Shown here piece after piece: positions 10,592-23,110 of a stretch of 64,000 bases of DNA. The position numbers and the translations under genes were made by a program. Position 1 is the first letter of the stretch; every line of letters starts with the position of its first letter. Under the pieces are notes generated by a model. It was not told the origin of the DNA. It was given only the letters and a program-made list of their open reading frames with translations, and did not search any database. Source of the DNA: Epichloe hybrida (Eukaryota; Ascomycota; Sordariomycetes; Hypocreales; Clavicipitaceae); the NCBI GenBank assembly GCA_019022495.1, contig JAFEKR010000003.1:2852001-2916000 (forward strand), given 5' to 3'.

Positions 10592-12570
10592 AGGATACGT
10601 GCACGTTGGCAGCCGTGAAGTAGATGTCTAAGTTTCTTTTACTCGACCTTCTATGACGGAGCACTAGTCCTGCTTGCCTCCTTATCCGTTAAGATCTACC
10701 GATGGTAAAATATAAGGATGAACAGGCCGCCATCACCACCATCACTGATACACCACCGAATCCACTGCCGGCAGCCAGGAAAGGAACGATGGATAATACG
10801 ACACACCGGCACTTGTTGAGCAGGCGTCACAATAAAGGTGGAGCAATGGTGGACAGGGTGTGATTGGTCATATTCCCGGGGTATCCACGGAGTACGGAGT
10901 AACAAGCAAGGAGCAAGAGAAAAGAGGCAACATGGGTTTTTTTAGTACTCGCTGGTAATACGAAACAAAACCACGTATCTTTTCTGCTCAATTGGCATCG
11001 CTGCGCCGAACCATGTTTTCACCAAAAGAAAAGAAAGATAGGGGCCAGGGGAGGGGGGGGGGGAACACGGTCGGAGAAGAGCCCATGACAAGAAAAGGGG
11101 AGTAACTTCAACTTCGTCAGGCCATGCATGATTGGCGTTGTGGAAGAACAAATCCCGACTTAGATATGACAAGTCACGGGGTAAGAATGTGCCGCTCCCT
11201 GATGATTCCCTCTGACCTGACACCATTCTCGCCATGTATGTACTTGAGCTGTTCCAGGGGATCGATTCCTGGCTTACCTCGTATTCACTTTTATCCTTCT
11301 GGTGTAGAGTCTCTCGTGCATTATTTATTTTTAATTTTTTTGCACCGGTCTGGACCAGATGACGGCTGGGGTGGCCAACAAGCTCTTCTGTTGTGGAGTG
11401 CGTGCCGTCCCAGAGTGGATCGAAGGAGGGGGGTGAAAATTCGCCGAGTGGTACTCCGTAGATGGATTCTCAAAGTACAACGTAACGCCATTGCTCGTTA
11501 GTGGAGCTGGAGAGAGAGGCAAAGAAGGCTCAACCCGCAGGTGCAGGTGGTGATTTGAACTGCAACGACAAGACGCAAGAGAGGGCGTGAGAGTGTGAGG
11601 GTGTGGTTCATCAGAGACAAGGGGCTTGCTTGCTACGGATACGGAGTACTTGGGTACGGGAAGTCGAAGAAAAGAAGAGTGGAAACAGCTCGTATTTACT
11701 GAATGAAGGCGTGTGAGCGCCAGGAGACATTCTGGTTTGAATGGGCACAATTATTAGCCAACTGGTGGGTGGGCTTCTTGCGATGCAGGGAAAGTCGAGA
11801 CTTGTGTCAATGATGTACCCAAGGTCATCTGATGCTGATACTCTGAGAATCCTCCAGGTTGCAGGTGGCAAGTGTCGGACTGAGGCCCCCAGAAGAAGAA
11901 GAGGAAGAGCTCTGGCTGGAACGGAACGCTCATTCTGGCTTGTGCGACGTGGGCTTGGAAAAGTTCTGGGAGGTTGACAAAAGCGTCATCTGTCATATTT
12001 ACACAGTGGTCGGTCGGTGGCGGGGGTCTTGACGAAAAAGTGTCGTCTTCCAGTGAAACCCGAATTCTACAAAATGCCATGATATCGTTTTCATTTATCA
12101 AGCCCCTTGGGTGGAAAATGTCAAAGCTCGAATGCCTCATCCGCTGACAAAGTGGATGAGATGTAGAGCGCTTTCTTGCCGAGTTATTACGCCGTACCTC
12201 GAATCGACAAGACAAGACGAACCCACTTTTGAAAGATGCGCCAATTGGAGCCCGCGACAGATACCAAGATCAGACTAGTGGAAACTTGCTGACTTGTGAT
12301 GCCCGAGCATGAAAAATGAAAGGGACAACCAAGTTCAGCCTTGATTAGTTCCTTATTGTCTACGGACTACATGACGACATTGTGGTGTTTTCGCCACCCA
12401 GGCTTCATCGGTGGAATATGTGCTGGAACATCCAGAATGTAACAAATGTGTATGAAAAAGGTACCACTCGATAAGTAAAATCATGAGCGATCAAGGATAA
12501 GTGATTAGGCTGGAAGGGAAAGGAGTATGTTTGCAGTTTGCAGTGAGCAACAGACAGAGAGCCGGTGTGT

Positions 12571-12632
12571 CTGGCTGGCTGGCACCTGGCTGGCACCTGG
12601 GATGGCACCTGGCCGGCACCTGGCTGGCACCC
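12571..12632. repeat. GGCTGGCACCT minisatellite
   Basis: About five imperfect copies of a 10-12 bp unit containing GGCACCTGG lie head to tail. Confidence 0.85.
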
Positions 12633-13318
12633 GTGAGCCCGTGACGGCATTGTCACCGAGTTGTAGGAATTGAAGCCCATGCATGACCCCTGCTTTGTCA
12701 TATTGACCATATTGAACCATATTGTTGACCATATTGACCAGGACAGGCTTTTGTTGCCCTGCAGGCTTGCATCATCTGTTATTCGTCCCGTCTCTCAATG
12801 TCAAGCATGTCAAGCCACAGGCTGTACCCTGGCAACTCTGCAGGGCACTGAGCGGACATCCGATCACCGTTACTAGCGCGCGTGCACTTTGACGCCGAGC
12901 AAACCTTTGCCCGTCCGAGACAGGCACGTTGTGAGGGGCGTCGGCTATTGTACGGATTAATACTGACGATATAATAGGATGTTGCCGCTGCTAGAACTGG
13001 CATTGACAAAGAGGCATATATTGGTCACGGAGGCTTCTTCGGATGGATCCCACTGACAAGTTCTCCTTCAAAACCATCTTCTACCCAGCTCCATAATATT
13101 CAGGCTTTTCTTTGCTCGACCTACTAGCTACCCCTCTGGGTGATTCCACGTCGCACACGCCTTTAGATTTCTGACATGCAACAAGCGTCGCCTACTCGTG
13201 GGTTGATAGCATGCTGCCCTGCCAGCGGATAGTCCAATCCCTCGGCCGTGCCAACACCAGATCTCATCGCTTGACTGCGCATCAGCCAGACCCGATCTAT
13301 GCAGGGAATTTTTGACTT

Positions 13319-13367
13319 GCAGAGGGCAGAGGGCAGAGGGCAGAGGGCAGAGGGCAGAGGGCAGAAG
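13319..13367. repeat. GCAGAGG heptamer tandem array
   Basis: Six exact GCAGAGG units are followed by one GCAGAAG unit. The array lies in non-coding DNA about 440 bases before the WD40 gene start. Confidence 0.95.
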
Positions 13368-13805
13368 AAGAGGAGGACAGAAGCAGAGAGAGCAAAAACA
13401 AAAAAAACCACATCCTGATATCCTCTTCGTACGCCGCCGTCGAAAGCAAACAAGCATCCGACTTACCGACAGCTGGAACGGCGGGGAGACTGGGGGAGAC
13501 AGACGGTCGCTCCCCGTTGCGAAACGGAACCACCAAGAAGAGGCGGAGCTACAACATCGACAAAAGAGTAGCAGCAATTGTCGCAAAAAGCAAGCACATA
13601 TTGTGACACACATGTTGTGACACATCAGACATACCACGACTGTACTCCGTACTTGGCCTAGTGACCGCGCAGATTGGCTTGAGCAGCGAAGCTCTGGAAC
13701 GCAGTAGGCCGGCCGGCTAGCTTTGGCTTTCGGCCAGGTGCACAGGCTGTTTAAATATACTCACTCCAAAGAGCCCCCCCCCCCCTTATTGTAGAGGCTG
13801 CCGTC

Positions 13806-16050
13806 ATGCATTCGCCATCAGACCCAGCGGATCAGGGTCGCAGCGACTCTGTCAGGCCGCAACAGGATGAAGAGGGCCATCACAAACGAGGAGATTGCGC
13901 CAGAGTCGGCTCACCTTTCGAGGACCAATACGACCACGACAGTACCAACGTTGATCTTTCTGGTGCGGGCACGCTGATGACAGATGCCCGACTCAACTTG
14001 CTAGGCACCACCTTGTCGAACCACATCCATGGAAGCTCTTTCCCCTTCCATCACCAATCGCAATTTCCAGGATCTTCTGATGAGGACGATGAAGAGGAAA
14101 TGGGCGACATGGAAGGCGGTGCATCTCTCGATCAAGTCCTGTTTACAACTCAGCAGCCCGAGGCTTATCTAGGTTCATTCGCAAGTGGTACGACTACTGA
14201 AAACGACTACGAAGAGTCGGATGACAGCTGTTCAGAACTGTCCGACGCCATTAATACAAGCGCCCACCAACAAACAGACGGCGATGAGCCGGTTGCTTTT
14301 CAGTCCCCCAACCCATATGTCAACTTTAACGGCCCTCCCAATTTCCCCTTACAAGTGCATACACTCTACGGTGCGGCCCTGATGGTAGGTGCTGAATTCC
14401 CCGCTGCGGCCTGGAGCGAAGGCTCATGGCCCGACGCTGGCAACGCCGGCCCGCAAGGATCTGATCCCGTGGCCGAAGCTCATATACTCGGCCTTGGCGA
14501 TGCAGTGGATCTCTTACCACCCGTTCAACTTAGCAATCCCAACCCTACCATCCCTGGATCCGAAAATCTCGGCCTCGTGGACTTTCTCCGCAACTGGGCA
14601 CACCATGGAGGCTATACGCATGCTACCCGATCTCGGCCACCACACCTCCATCAAGTTTTGAAGCAAGCGGGCACGGACATCACCGAAGTAAACTATTCAG
14701 ATCTTGATGGGGATCATTGCGATTTTCAAGCATTAAATTGGTCAAACATGGAAACCACCCGAAACGCAGCAAGGGTCAGGAGATGTCGGACCTACAAAAA
14801 CTACGTAAATCGGCCCGGATCAGATGTCCTCACGGTATGTTCCTGTTGTTCCTGTTGTTCCATCAATTGTATCATTATGCTCATGTTCTCCGCAGCCTCA
14901 CCTTCAAGATGCTGGCGTTCCCTCGTCTGAGAGCTTCTTCCGGTTCAGAAGAATGACCATTCGTCGCGATGTTCATCTGGCACACTTTCAACTTCGGAGT
15001 GTACTTGCTTGCCCCTCGCGAACATATGCATTTTACCCCGGTCCGATGGGGATAAATAGGATCAATACAGTCTCCCGGAATACTGAGTGCGTGATGAGTA
15101 TGCGCGACTATCCTGCCACGGGAGGTGCTATATCAGCTCTTGATGCTGGATGCGGTGTGCTGGTGGGTGGGACTTTCAACGGGTACTACTATCTGAAGCC
15201 GCTGGATTGCGGCGAGAAGACGAAGTTCAACGAAGGGCAAATTACATCAGACTTCAGCGGCATCACCAATCATATCAAAGTCTATCAACCCAGGCGGTCG
15301 TCCGGTCCTGTGGCCGCCATTGCCAGTAATGATTGTGGATTTCGCGTCATGGATCTCACCACGGAGCACTTCATCTCGGAGAACATGTATCCGTTTGCTC
15401 TGAATTGTTCGGCGTTATCACCAGACCACCGATTACGGGTAGTTGTAGGCGACCACTCCAGTGTTCTCATCACCAACGCAGACACGGGCGAGATCCTGCA
15501 AGAGCTGTCGGGCCATCGCGACTATGGGTTCGCATGCGATTGGTCCGAAGACGGATGGACGGTGGCGACTGGTTTCCAGGACCGTGGGGTGAAGATTTGG
15601 GACGCACGCAAATGGTGCAACTCGAGTGGTATCAGCACGCCCCTCTGCACTATACGTTCCGAGATGGCCAGCGTACGCGGCCTGCGATTCTCACCTCTGG
15701 GGAGCGGTCGGCCCGTTCTCGTGGCAGCCGAAGAGACGGACTACGTCAATTTCATCGATGCGCAAACGTTTTCCTCCAAGCAGACTGTTGACGTGTTTGG
15801 AGAGATTGGCGGTGTTTCCTTCACCAACGAGGGTCAGAACTTGAACATACTATTTTGCGACAGGCATCGAGGCGGGCTGTTGCAATTGGAGCGATGTGGT
15901 CGCCGACCCGAACCCGTGCTTGACCATGTCTGGCTGCCAAATTCGCCTCGATTTCGATCTTTGGCGCATAATGACGATGATTCCTTTGGACGCAAATTTG
16001 GCAGAAGCCGCCGACCGGCTCTGCTCGATAATGATCTCCTACCTTTCTAA
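13806..16050 (+). CDS. WD40-repeat-like protein, 727 aa, unknown function
   Basis: Exons 13806-14834 and 14896-16050 (GTATGT...CCGCAG intron, phase 0) give 727 residues. The N-terminal 300 or so residues are acidic and low-complexity, including SSDEDDEEEMGDMEGG and Ser/Asp-rich stretches, and are probably disordered. The second half looks like a beta-propeller: GAISALDAGCGVLVGGTFNG, SSVLITNADTGEILQELSGH, then DYGFACDWSEDGWTVATGFQ followed by DRGVKIWDARKW, which is a good GH...WD repeat. No signal peptide or membrane segment is visible. Similar fungal proteins are usually annotated only as WD-repeat or transducin-like. The propeller probably serves as a binding platform, but no partner can be inferred. 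A short CCTGTT repeat lies in the intron just after the donor. Confidence is high for the gene and low for function. Confidence 0.85.
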
Positions 16051-16504
16051 ACAACAAGACCATGAATACCCCGGACACAATTACCACAGCCAGTGACGAT
16101 GCCACGACAGAAATAGAACAGAAAAAAAAGCACATTCAACATTCTCCCCCCTTTGACTTTTTTTTTATCTCCTCCTTTTTTTCTCTCCTCTTCTCTTTTC
16201 TTTGATCAGTCAAACGCGTCCACATGCATACGTCGGCTACCATTGCGCTGACGCCATCACACCATACGGTTCCCCTTAGCATTATACCCTCGGACATTCG
16301 GGGCATGCATATATCCCTTTGTGTAGCATGTTGCACTTTAGTTAGTCATGTCGTTACATTCGGTAATGGTATTGAAATTTTTTTTTTTCGTAAATAAACC
16401 TAGTTAGCACACAAGCGGGCACACAGTAAATCTCGGCTCTAACAAAGTTAATCTCGTATCCAGGGTCCATGGAGCCTTTGACTGGCAGAATGGTTTATGC
16501 TTAG
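16051..16504. other. 3' flank of the WD40 gene leading into the AT-rich block
   Basis: Holds a T-rich stretch (about 16159-16202) and a T10 run near 16379. Base composition turns sharply AT-rich after about 16500. No gene is seen. Confidence 0.5.
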
Positions 16505-16726
16505 TGTTAGGGAGAGCGCCCTTAAAGCTTAGGTTATATAAGGGCAGCGCGTATTAATAGGGATAAAACGTAAGGTTAGATATTAGTAAATATAATATAT
16601 TAGATATACCTCCTTACACTAGTTATTACTATAGTATACTATATACCTTTAAGGTATAAAAGTTAGGTACTATTTATACCTTTAATTAATTAAATTAAAT
16701 ATTTTCTATTATTTATACTAACCCTT
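16505..16726 (+). repeat. Solo or truncated Copia-family LTR
   Basis: Begins TGTTAGGGAGAGCGCCC and follows the same sequence as the LTRs of the Copia element at 24102 and 29307, with almost all differences being C/T or G/A. The right end is blurred: the family's closing CCCCTACCTTGACA is not cleanly present and the TRIM-like element starts here. No internal domain follows, so this is a solo or truncated LTR, more heavily mutated than the other two copies. Confidence 0.8.
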
Positions 16727-16847
16727 TGTCAGAACCTAAAGGTGTGCAGGTAAGCCATTGAACCAAAAGATTTACCAATGCTAGCTCTCGCTTGCATTGC
16801 ACCTTACAATTAATTATCAAGCCACGCGCACGCGCGCGCACCTAACA
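16727..16847 (+). repeat. Left LTR-like repeat of the TRIM-like element
   Basis: 121 bp; begins TGTCAGAACC and ends CACCTAACA. It contains an unusual CpG-rich run (GCGCACGCGCGCGC) in otherwise AT-rich DNA. Confidence 0.75.
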
Positions 16848-17192
16848 ATTATCCCTTCCCTTATAAGGCTTGCCCTAAGCTAAGGGCCCCACATAGGCTA
16901 GCAGCTAGTAATGTAACGTAACCTTAGCTTAGATTAGGCCTAGTTATCCATGGCCTCTAAGATAATTAACTAATTATAAACCCTAAGGCCTAGTACGCAT
17001 GGCAGCTAGGCCTATACATCACCTAGTGCACGTGACCTTATGCAGGTGTGTGCCTATACCTGCCCTGTGAGCCTAACGTAAGCACCTAGCCTAGTAATTT
17101 AAACCTAGACCTATATATAATCTAGCTATAGGAATTACAAGGACTTAAACCTAGGACTAGCATACTAGAAGACCTGTAAGAGCTAGCATTAA

Positions 17193-17313
17193 TATTAGAA
17201 CCTAAAGGTGTGTAGGTAAGCCATTAAACCAAAAGATTCACTAATGCTAGCTCTCGCTTGCATTGCACCTTACAATTGATTATCAAGCCACGCGCACGCG
17301 CGCGCACCTGACA
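17193..17313 (+). repeat. Right LTR-like repeat of the TRIM-like element
   Basis: 121 bp; begins TATTAGAACC and ends CACCTGACA. It differs from the left copy by a handful of transitions. Confidence 0.75.
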
Positions 17314-18536
17314 AGTAGCTAGTTTAGCAATTCTAGTAGTAGTAAGAATAGCATTAATAGGACCTTTAGGACCTAAGGACCTGATATCTGTGGCAGTAGT
17401 AGCAATTAGAGCAGTAATTATAGCAGCAGATTTAGTGGTAATAGCAGCAAATTTAGGATTTACAACAGAAGCTAGAATTAGAAGAGAATGACTTCCGATA
17501 GCTTAAAGACCTCGTCAAGGAAGTCTTTAAAGAGCGCAATGACCTTTAAAGGCAGCTAGCCAGTTAGCAAATTCGTCAGCCAATTTAACAGCCTGACCGA
17601 ATTCGTCCTTTGCAAAGCTTGTTGCCTAACCCTTTGCAACGCTCTCTGCAAAGCTCGTTGCCTGACCCTTTGCAACGCCCTTTGCAACGCCCTCTGCAAC
17701 GCTTGTGGCCTAACTAAGCTATCAATCATTAGATCTATTAGCCAGATCAATGTGACTATCCGTACGAATCTGACAGCGATTCGGATTATCAATCTAATCG
17801 TCGACCTGACCGTCAACCTAACTATCAACCTAATCAACCCGATCAATCCGACGATCAAATTGACTATGATTCAGAGCGCTCTTTTAACTTGCACTTCAAA
17901 TTAGATATACAATTCCATGATTATTAATCTGACTGCTATAGTTACAAATCCCGTAGGTTAAGTTATTAACCTAATAACCGATTTAATGACTAATTCGATG
18001 ACCAATTTGATGACCGCCGGACCTGACAATCCATGACGATCTATCTGACTAAATTCCCCTGTAAGAGCCCGCTTCCTAGCTTGTTGCAAATTTATTAGAT
18101 CTTAGATAGCTAGGACAGCTATCTCTTTTATCCGTGGTGCCCGCATTTGTTACGTGCTAGAATTAACAAGTAGCCTGCCACCTTTGGATGTGGCCTGTTT
18201 GTTAAAAATAAGACCTATTTTTAGTCCTTTTCTAGTTAAAGGACCTTTCAATTACTAGCTTGCATTGCAAGCCTAACAGCTGCACTGCAGCTGTTAACGG
18301 TCGCGAAGGTGGCTATTAATGGCTACGTTACAGCTGTTAATAGCTATGACTAACCGTGTGAATAACTAATCTAAATCAATTGTGAATTATTTAATTGCGT
18401 TATAGCTATAAGCGTAGCTATAACTGTAGCACTACTAGTAATTAGGTAAGCTAGGGTGATGTAAGCAGGTTACCCTGTACGCGGGTTACCCTATAGCTAT
18501 CTTTAACAGCGATTTTCTCTTTAACTAGAGGTTATA
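17314..18536 (+). pseudogene. Degenerate gag-like remnant
   Basis: Translating about 17540-17890 on the plus strand gives a stop-broken chain with a repeated ARPFATL/AKLVA-type motif (17610-17710), then an open acidic stretch with DYPYESDSDSDYQ, alternating Gln/Pro/Asn repeats and YDSERSFNLHFK. Stops occur where CGA or CAG would have stood before C-to-T change. Such an N-terminal low-complexity region is common in fungal retroelement gag proteins, but no capsid or zinc-knuckle domain is recognisable, so the family is uncertain. Further right (18240-18310) are short palindromes such as CTTGCATTGCAAG. Confidence 0.4.
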
Positions 18537-19624
18537 TGTTAGGAGCGTAGAGGTCAAAGATAGGATGTTTATCAAAGCGAGTCTTTAGAGAACCTTTAGG
18601 CTATGCGAATAATAAAGAGGCTAGCTAGCTATAAGATAGCTACGTGCTTGTAAAGCAAGGTATTTATTAAAGACTACGCATATTATTAGTGCTAGGTTAG
18701 AGATTAAAACCTTTACATACCTACCCCTAGCTAGTATTTATTTAGTAGTAACTATAATAGTCTTAGCTATTACTTTATTCTTAACCTTTTAGTATAAGCT
18801 ATAATAAATTAATCTCTCTTAACCTTTTTAAGGATATAAACTATTAGCTAGATTATTATATAGCTAATACTCTAAAGATTTATAAAAAACACGCTAGTAT
18901 CTTATAATAATAAAGCTATAAATAATTAGGAAAATAGAGAACCCCTATAATCTAAAACTATAGATAATAAGGTATAATAAACATTACTTAATCCTAATTT
19001 AAGTAAAGGTATAGATAATATAACTAAAGAAAAAAGGGCATTATAGTAATGCTATAAGGTTATATAATCTAAGCTATATTACCTTTAGAGGAGATAAGAG
19101 GTCTTATAGATAAAGGCATAAATTAAAGAGCTTAAGGTAAATCTAGGATTAGCTAGACCTTAAACTAGACCTATAATTACCCCTTAAACATTAGCTATAA
19201 TTTTACCTATAGTCTATAGTAATATAGTAGTAATTATATAGTAAGGTAATCTTATTAAAATATAGATAAAAATGCTTATATATAAAGGGAAAATATATAA
19301 AAGCCTATAGAATTTCTTAGTAAACTTAGATATACTATTTAAATTAAATTACTATACCTTTAAGGATAATATGACTAAGGTAGTGTATATAAGTAGCTAC
19401 CTAGCTAGTAATATAAAGTAATAGTAAATATATTATATAGCTATAGATAAGCATATAAATTATTTATTAATTACCTAGGTAAATTTCCTAGAATAGTTAA
19501 AAACTAGAATAATAGATATAGGTATAAGACACTTAGAAGTAATAAGGTTACTACTAAATCTTAGGTAAAAGAATAGCTAATTATTTTAATCCTTTATATA
19601 AGCCTAGGATAAGGTAAAAGCTAA
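18537..19624 (+). repeat. Left arm of a 1,088 bp inverted repeat
   Basis: Covers the Gypsy 5' end (probable LTR, leader and part of gag). The reverse complement is found at 23167-24101 continued at 29543-29767. Within the parts compared base by base, differences between arms are transitions. Removing the Copia element, its target duplication and three extra 24 bp units from the right arm leaves exactly 1,088 bp on both sides. Confidence 0.85.
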
Positions 19625-20769
19625 GTTACTTAAAGAAATCCCTATATATCTAAGAATTATAATTTTTCTAAATAGCTTAAATAACACTATAAGAAAGCAA
19701 ATAATTAGTTAAGAGATCTTAATAACCTAAAGCTAACTATAAGGCTAGGGTAAGAAAGCAAAGGTTATAATAAGTTTAGGCTAAAATAATAAAAAAGGTT
19801 AGGACTTTAAAAGAAAGAGGTAATACTCTTATTTTATATTACTTATAAATAAGGTATAGTAATAAAGTAAAGACTAAGGGAAAAGATTATCCCTAGTATA
19901 CTATAAATATAAAAAGCCTAGGTATACTATACTAACTTATTAGGCACTAGATTATTTTACTTATAAAAGTACTAAATATATAACTAAGAAATATAGGGAA
20001 AGTAGTAATAAAGCTATATTTTCTAATATAATACTAGTTTAATTAGCATAGACCTAGGAATGTAATCTTACTATAAAATACCCTATAGATAATAGAATAA
20101 AAATATAAGTATCTTTATAATAAGATAACTAGTGGTTAGCTATATAAGCGCTATTTAATATAGGTATATAGTCTTTAATAATTTATCTAAAATTATTATT
20201 AAAAAAGGATTAGGAGAATATAATTTAATTAAATAGGATATTAAAGAGTATAAGTAAAAAAGTAATTTTATATTAAGGAATTCTAAAAAAATTAGTTAAG
20301 ATAAAAGATAGTATAGGATTTATAAAGGTTTACTAAGTTAGTTACTTTATTACTAATATAAGTAAAGGGATAATTCTAGGTATAAACTAGATTAAAGAGT
20401 ATTTACCTATAATTATATATTAGGAGTATAAATACTAGAGATATCTAGTAATAATAGAATATCTCTCCTTTACTTGTAGTAAGTAGTAAGTATATAAAGA
20501 GAAAAAAATAGTAGTAATTACTTTATTATTAAGAGTAATAAAGATTAGGCTAAGTATTCTAGAAAATAAAAATTAAAAAGGAAAAGGAAAAGGAGAAGGC
20601 TAATTAAAGAACCTAGTAGTAATAAATATATAAATAAATAGTAAAGTAGCTATATAAATCCTTAAGTATACTTATTTATAGTAAAAAAGCAAAGGTATTA
20701 TAGTTATACTAATTTTAGAAAACATAAGTAATAAAGAAACTATATTAAATTAGGATAAGAGCACTAAGT

Positions 20770-21530
20770 GCCTTATACTAATAATCCTAGAAGAATATAG
20801 GGAGTTTATAAATATTTTTTCTAAAGAGTTAGTAAGTAAGCTTCCTAAACTAGGAGGTTACACTTATATAATTAAATTAGAAGAAGGGAAAACATTACCT
20901 TAAGGGCCTATATATAATTTAGCTAAAAAGAAGCTAGAGATTCTTAGAGAGTACCTTATAAGTACGTAGCTTAAAGGGTAGATTAGAAGATTAGTTAGCC
21001 TAGCTAGGGCCCTAATTTTATTTGTTCTAAAGAAAGGAGGGAAATTAAGGCTTTATATAGATTATAAGGGCCTAAATAAAATCATAATTAAGAATAAGGC
21101 CCCTTTGCCCTTTATTACTAAAATTCTTAATTAATTAGTAAGTGTAGTTATTTTTATAGTCCTAGATTTAAGAGATACGTACCACTAGCTATATATTCTT
21201 AGGTAATAAGTAAAAAACAGCATTTTATTATTAATATAGCTACTTTAAATATCTAGTAATGCTATTTAGACTAGTTAATATACTAGTAACTTTTTAGGAG
21301 TATATTAATAATACTCTTAAAAGACTTATTAATAAGACTTATCTTATCTATCTAGATAATACGCTAATATATAGTAGTAAGGTTAAAGATTATATAAAGC
21401 ATATTAAATAAGTTTTATATAGGTTTAAAGAGGTAAGTCTTTTTATTAACCTTAAGAAATGTTAATTTTTAGTTAAGGAAGTTGAATTTTTTAGGCTTTA
21501 AGATATTAGAGAAAGGTATTATAATAGACC
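20770..21530 (+). pseudogene. Gypsy reverse transcriptase remnant
   Basis: Reading the plus strand through stops gives LPKLGGYTYTIKLEEGKTLP, then VLKKGGKLRLYIDYKGLNKI, then VLDLRDTYH, all recognisable Ty3/Gypsy RT blocks. The catalytic box reads LIYLDNTLIYS where a functional enzyme would have an Asp pair; the second Asp is Asn, as a G-to-A change would produce. Many in-frame stops make this non-functional. Confidence 0.85.
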
Positions 21531-23110
21531 TAGTAAGAGTTAAAGCAATTATAACCTAGCTAATATCACGCAGTGTTTTTAATATTTAGTTATTTCTTAG
21601 TTTTACTAGATTTTACTACTATTTTATTAAATAGTATAGTAAAGTTATTATTTTATTAATAAATTACCTTAAAGGGAATTAACTAGTAATAAACCTTATA
21701 AGCTAGTAATATTTAGAGAGCTTTAATAAAGATTTTAGGAAGCGCTAATTTTAGTGTATTTTAACTTACTTATATATCTTAGAGTGAAAATAAATATATC
21801 TAGATATATAATTAGGGCTATACTTATAATATTAGTGCTAGGTTACTAGTACTTAGTTATGTTTATATTAAGGAAAATAACTAATACTAAATTATAATAT
21901 TTAATACCTAATAGTAAATTATTAGCTATCTAAGAGGCTTTTTATATATAGAGACACTATCTTGCTTATTTAGCTTATATAATTAAAGTTATTATAGATT
22001 ATTTAAACTATAAGTACCTTACTATAAAGCCTAAGCTTACTAGTAAGTAAGTAACTATACTTAATAAGCTTTATCCTTTTAATTTTAAGATTATATATTA
22101 TATAAGGAAATTAAATCCTACTAACTTACTTTTAAGAAAACTAGATTTTATAAGTAAGGTAAGGAAAGAGAAAGTAATAACTATATAACTTCTTACCTTT
22201 TTATTTAAATTTATAAATACTAAGAGATAGGAACACTATAGTAATATTATTAGTGCTATAGGCTCTATAAAAACGTTACTTAATGTAACTAATAGTTAGT
22301 TATAATAACGCTATAATAATATTACTAATATCTAGGGTTTTAAAAAATTATAACTTAATTATATTCTTAAAGAACCTAATAATCTAAATAATCTTAGAAA
22401 AGTTATATTAGTAAGGTTATTTTATACTTTTTATACTTCTATTTATAAGTAATAAGCTAGCTATAGTAATACTATTAGTACCTAGTATATATATTATTTA
22501 TTACTTAATTATTTTAATTTTCCTATTAGACTAGCTATTTCTAATAAGAATAGACTAGTATAGGTTATTACTAGTAAGTAGTAAGGGCGCCCCTTAAAAA
22601 CATTACTTATTTATATTCTTATAAGACTAGAAGTATTTATTAAACTAATTACTTATAGAGATATTATAGCTAGGATTTAATCTATTTAAAGAACCTCTTT
22701 TAAGTTTAACTTTAACTTTCTAGAAAAGAGCTTAGAATTTAAACCCTTAATTTAAGTCTTATTATATAAAGTATAGTAAAGTAATAACTTTACTATAGCT
22801 TAATTAAAGTTACTTAAAAGCAGTAATATAGCTATATCCTAGATATAGTTAATTAGACTCTCTAAGCTATTAATATTTAAGAATTATATTTTTATTTCTC
22901 TAGATATAAGAAAAGAAATTTTATTACTAACTTATAATAACCTTATTACTAGGCACTAAGGAGTAAGTAAAACTCTTTATTAGATTATAAACTAATATTA
23001 TTAGCTAATAATAAAGAAAGATATAAAGGTATATATTAGTACTTATATAAATTATTAGACTTTAAAACTAAGGCATTATAAACTATATAGTAAGCTAGCT
23101 ATATTACTAG

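Larger units (their letters stand above)
10592..13805. other. Gene-free 3.2 kb interval with short tandem repeats
   Basis: No family-level coding sequence is found on either strand; all frames are short and of low complexity. The interval carries four copies of the 9-mer TACTCCGTA (either strand; 10893, 11452, 11640, 13643), a GGCACC-type minisatellite (12571-12632), repeats of ATATTGACC near 12700-12745, and a GCAGAGG heptamer array (13319-13367). It holds the 3' UTR of the ThrRS gene and the promoter of the WD40 gene. A non-coding RNA cannot be excluded. Confidence 0.5.
16727..17313 (+). mobile_element. TRIM-like miniature LTR element (587 bp)
   Basis: Two direct repeats of 121 bp, 16727-16847 and 17193-17313, flank 345 bp of non-coding DNA. 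The repeats share the core GAACCTAAAGGTGTG...CACGCGCACGCGCGCGCACCT. Combining the copies, the ends read TGTCAG...CTGACA, a perfect short inverted terminus like an LTR; each copy has one mutated end (TATTAG, CTAACA), both explained by transitions. Short LTRs, TG...CA ends and no coding capacity fit a terminal-repeat retrotransposon in miniature. No target duplication, primer site or polypurine tract was found, so this could also be two LTRs of a deleted larger element. Confidence 0.6.
18537..23110 (+). mobile_element. Truncated, RIP-mutated Ty3/Gypsy retrotransposon
   Basis: Starts TGTTAGGAGCG, probably the LTR start, and runs through gag- and pol-like sequence in the plus direction, ending inside the integrase. 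A capsid-like stretch includes LFKLNYYTFKDNMTKVVYISS (about 19320-19390, with stops nearby). Reverse transcriptase and RNase H follow at 20770-22250, and an integrase zinc-finger-like part is at about 22900-23100. Every frame is interrupted by TAA/TAG/TGA. The order capsid-RT-RNase H-integrase fits Gypsy. The 3' end of integrase and the 3' LTR are missing: at 23111 the element abuts a short unmutated sequence and then an inverted copy of its own first 1,088 bp. Confidence 0.85.

Noticed and set aside
12571..13367. CRISPR-like repeat array
   Set aside because: The repeats are direct tandem minisatellites without unique spacers, in a eukaryotic genome.
13128..13637. 169-residue minus-strand Cys/Pro-rich frame
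   Set aside because: Its Leu-Pro-Ser-Ala-Leu-Cys-Pro repeat is only the translation of the GCAGAGG heptamer array.
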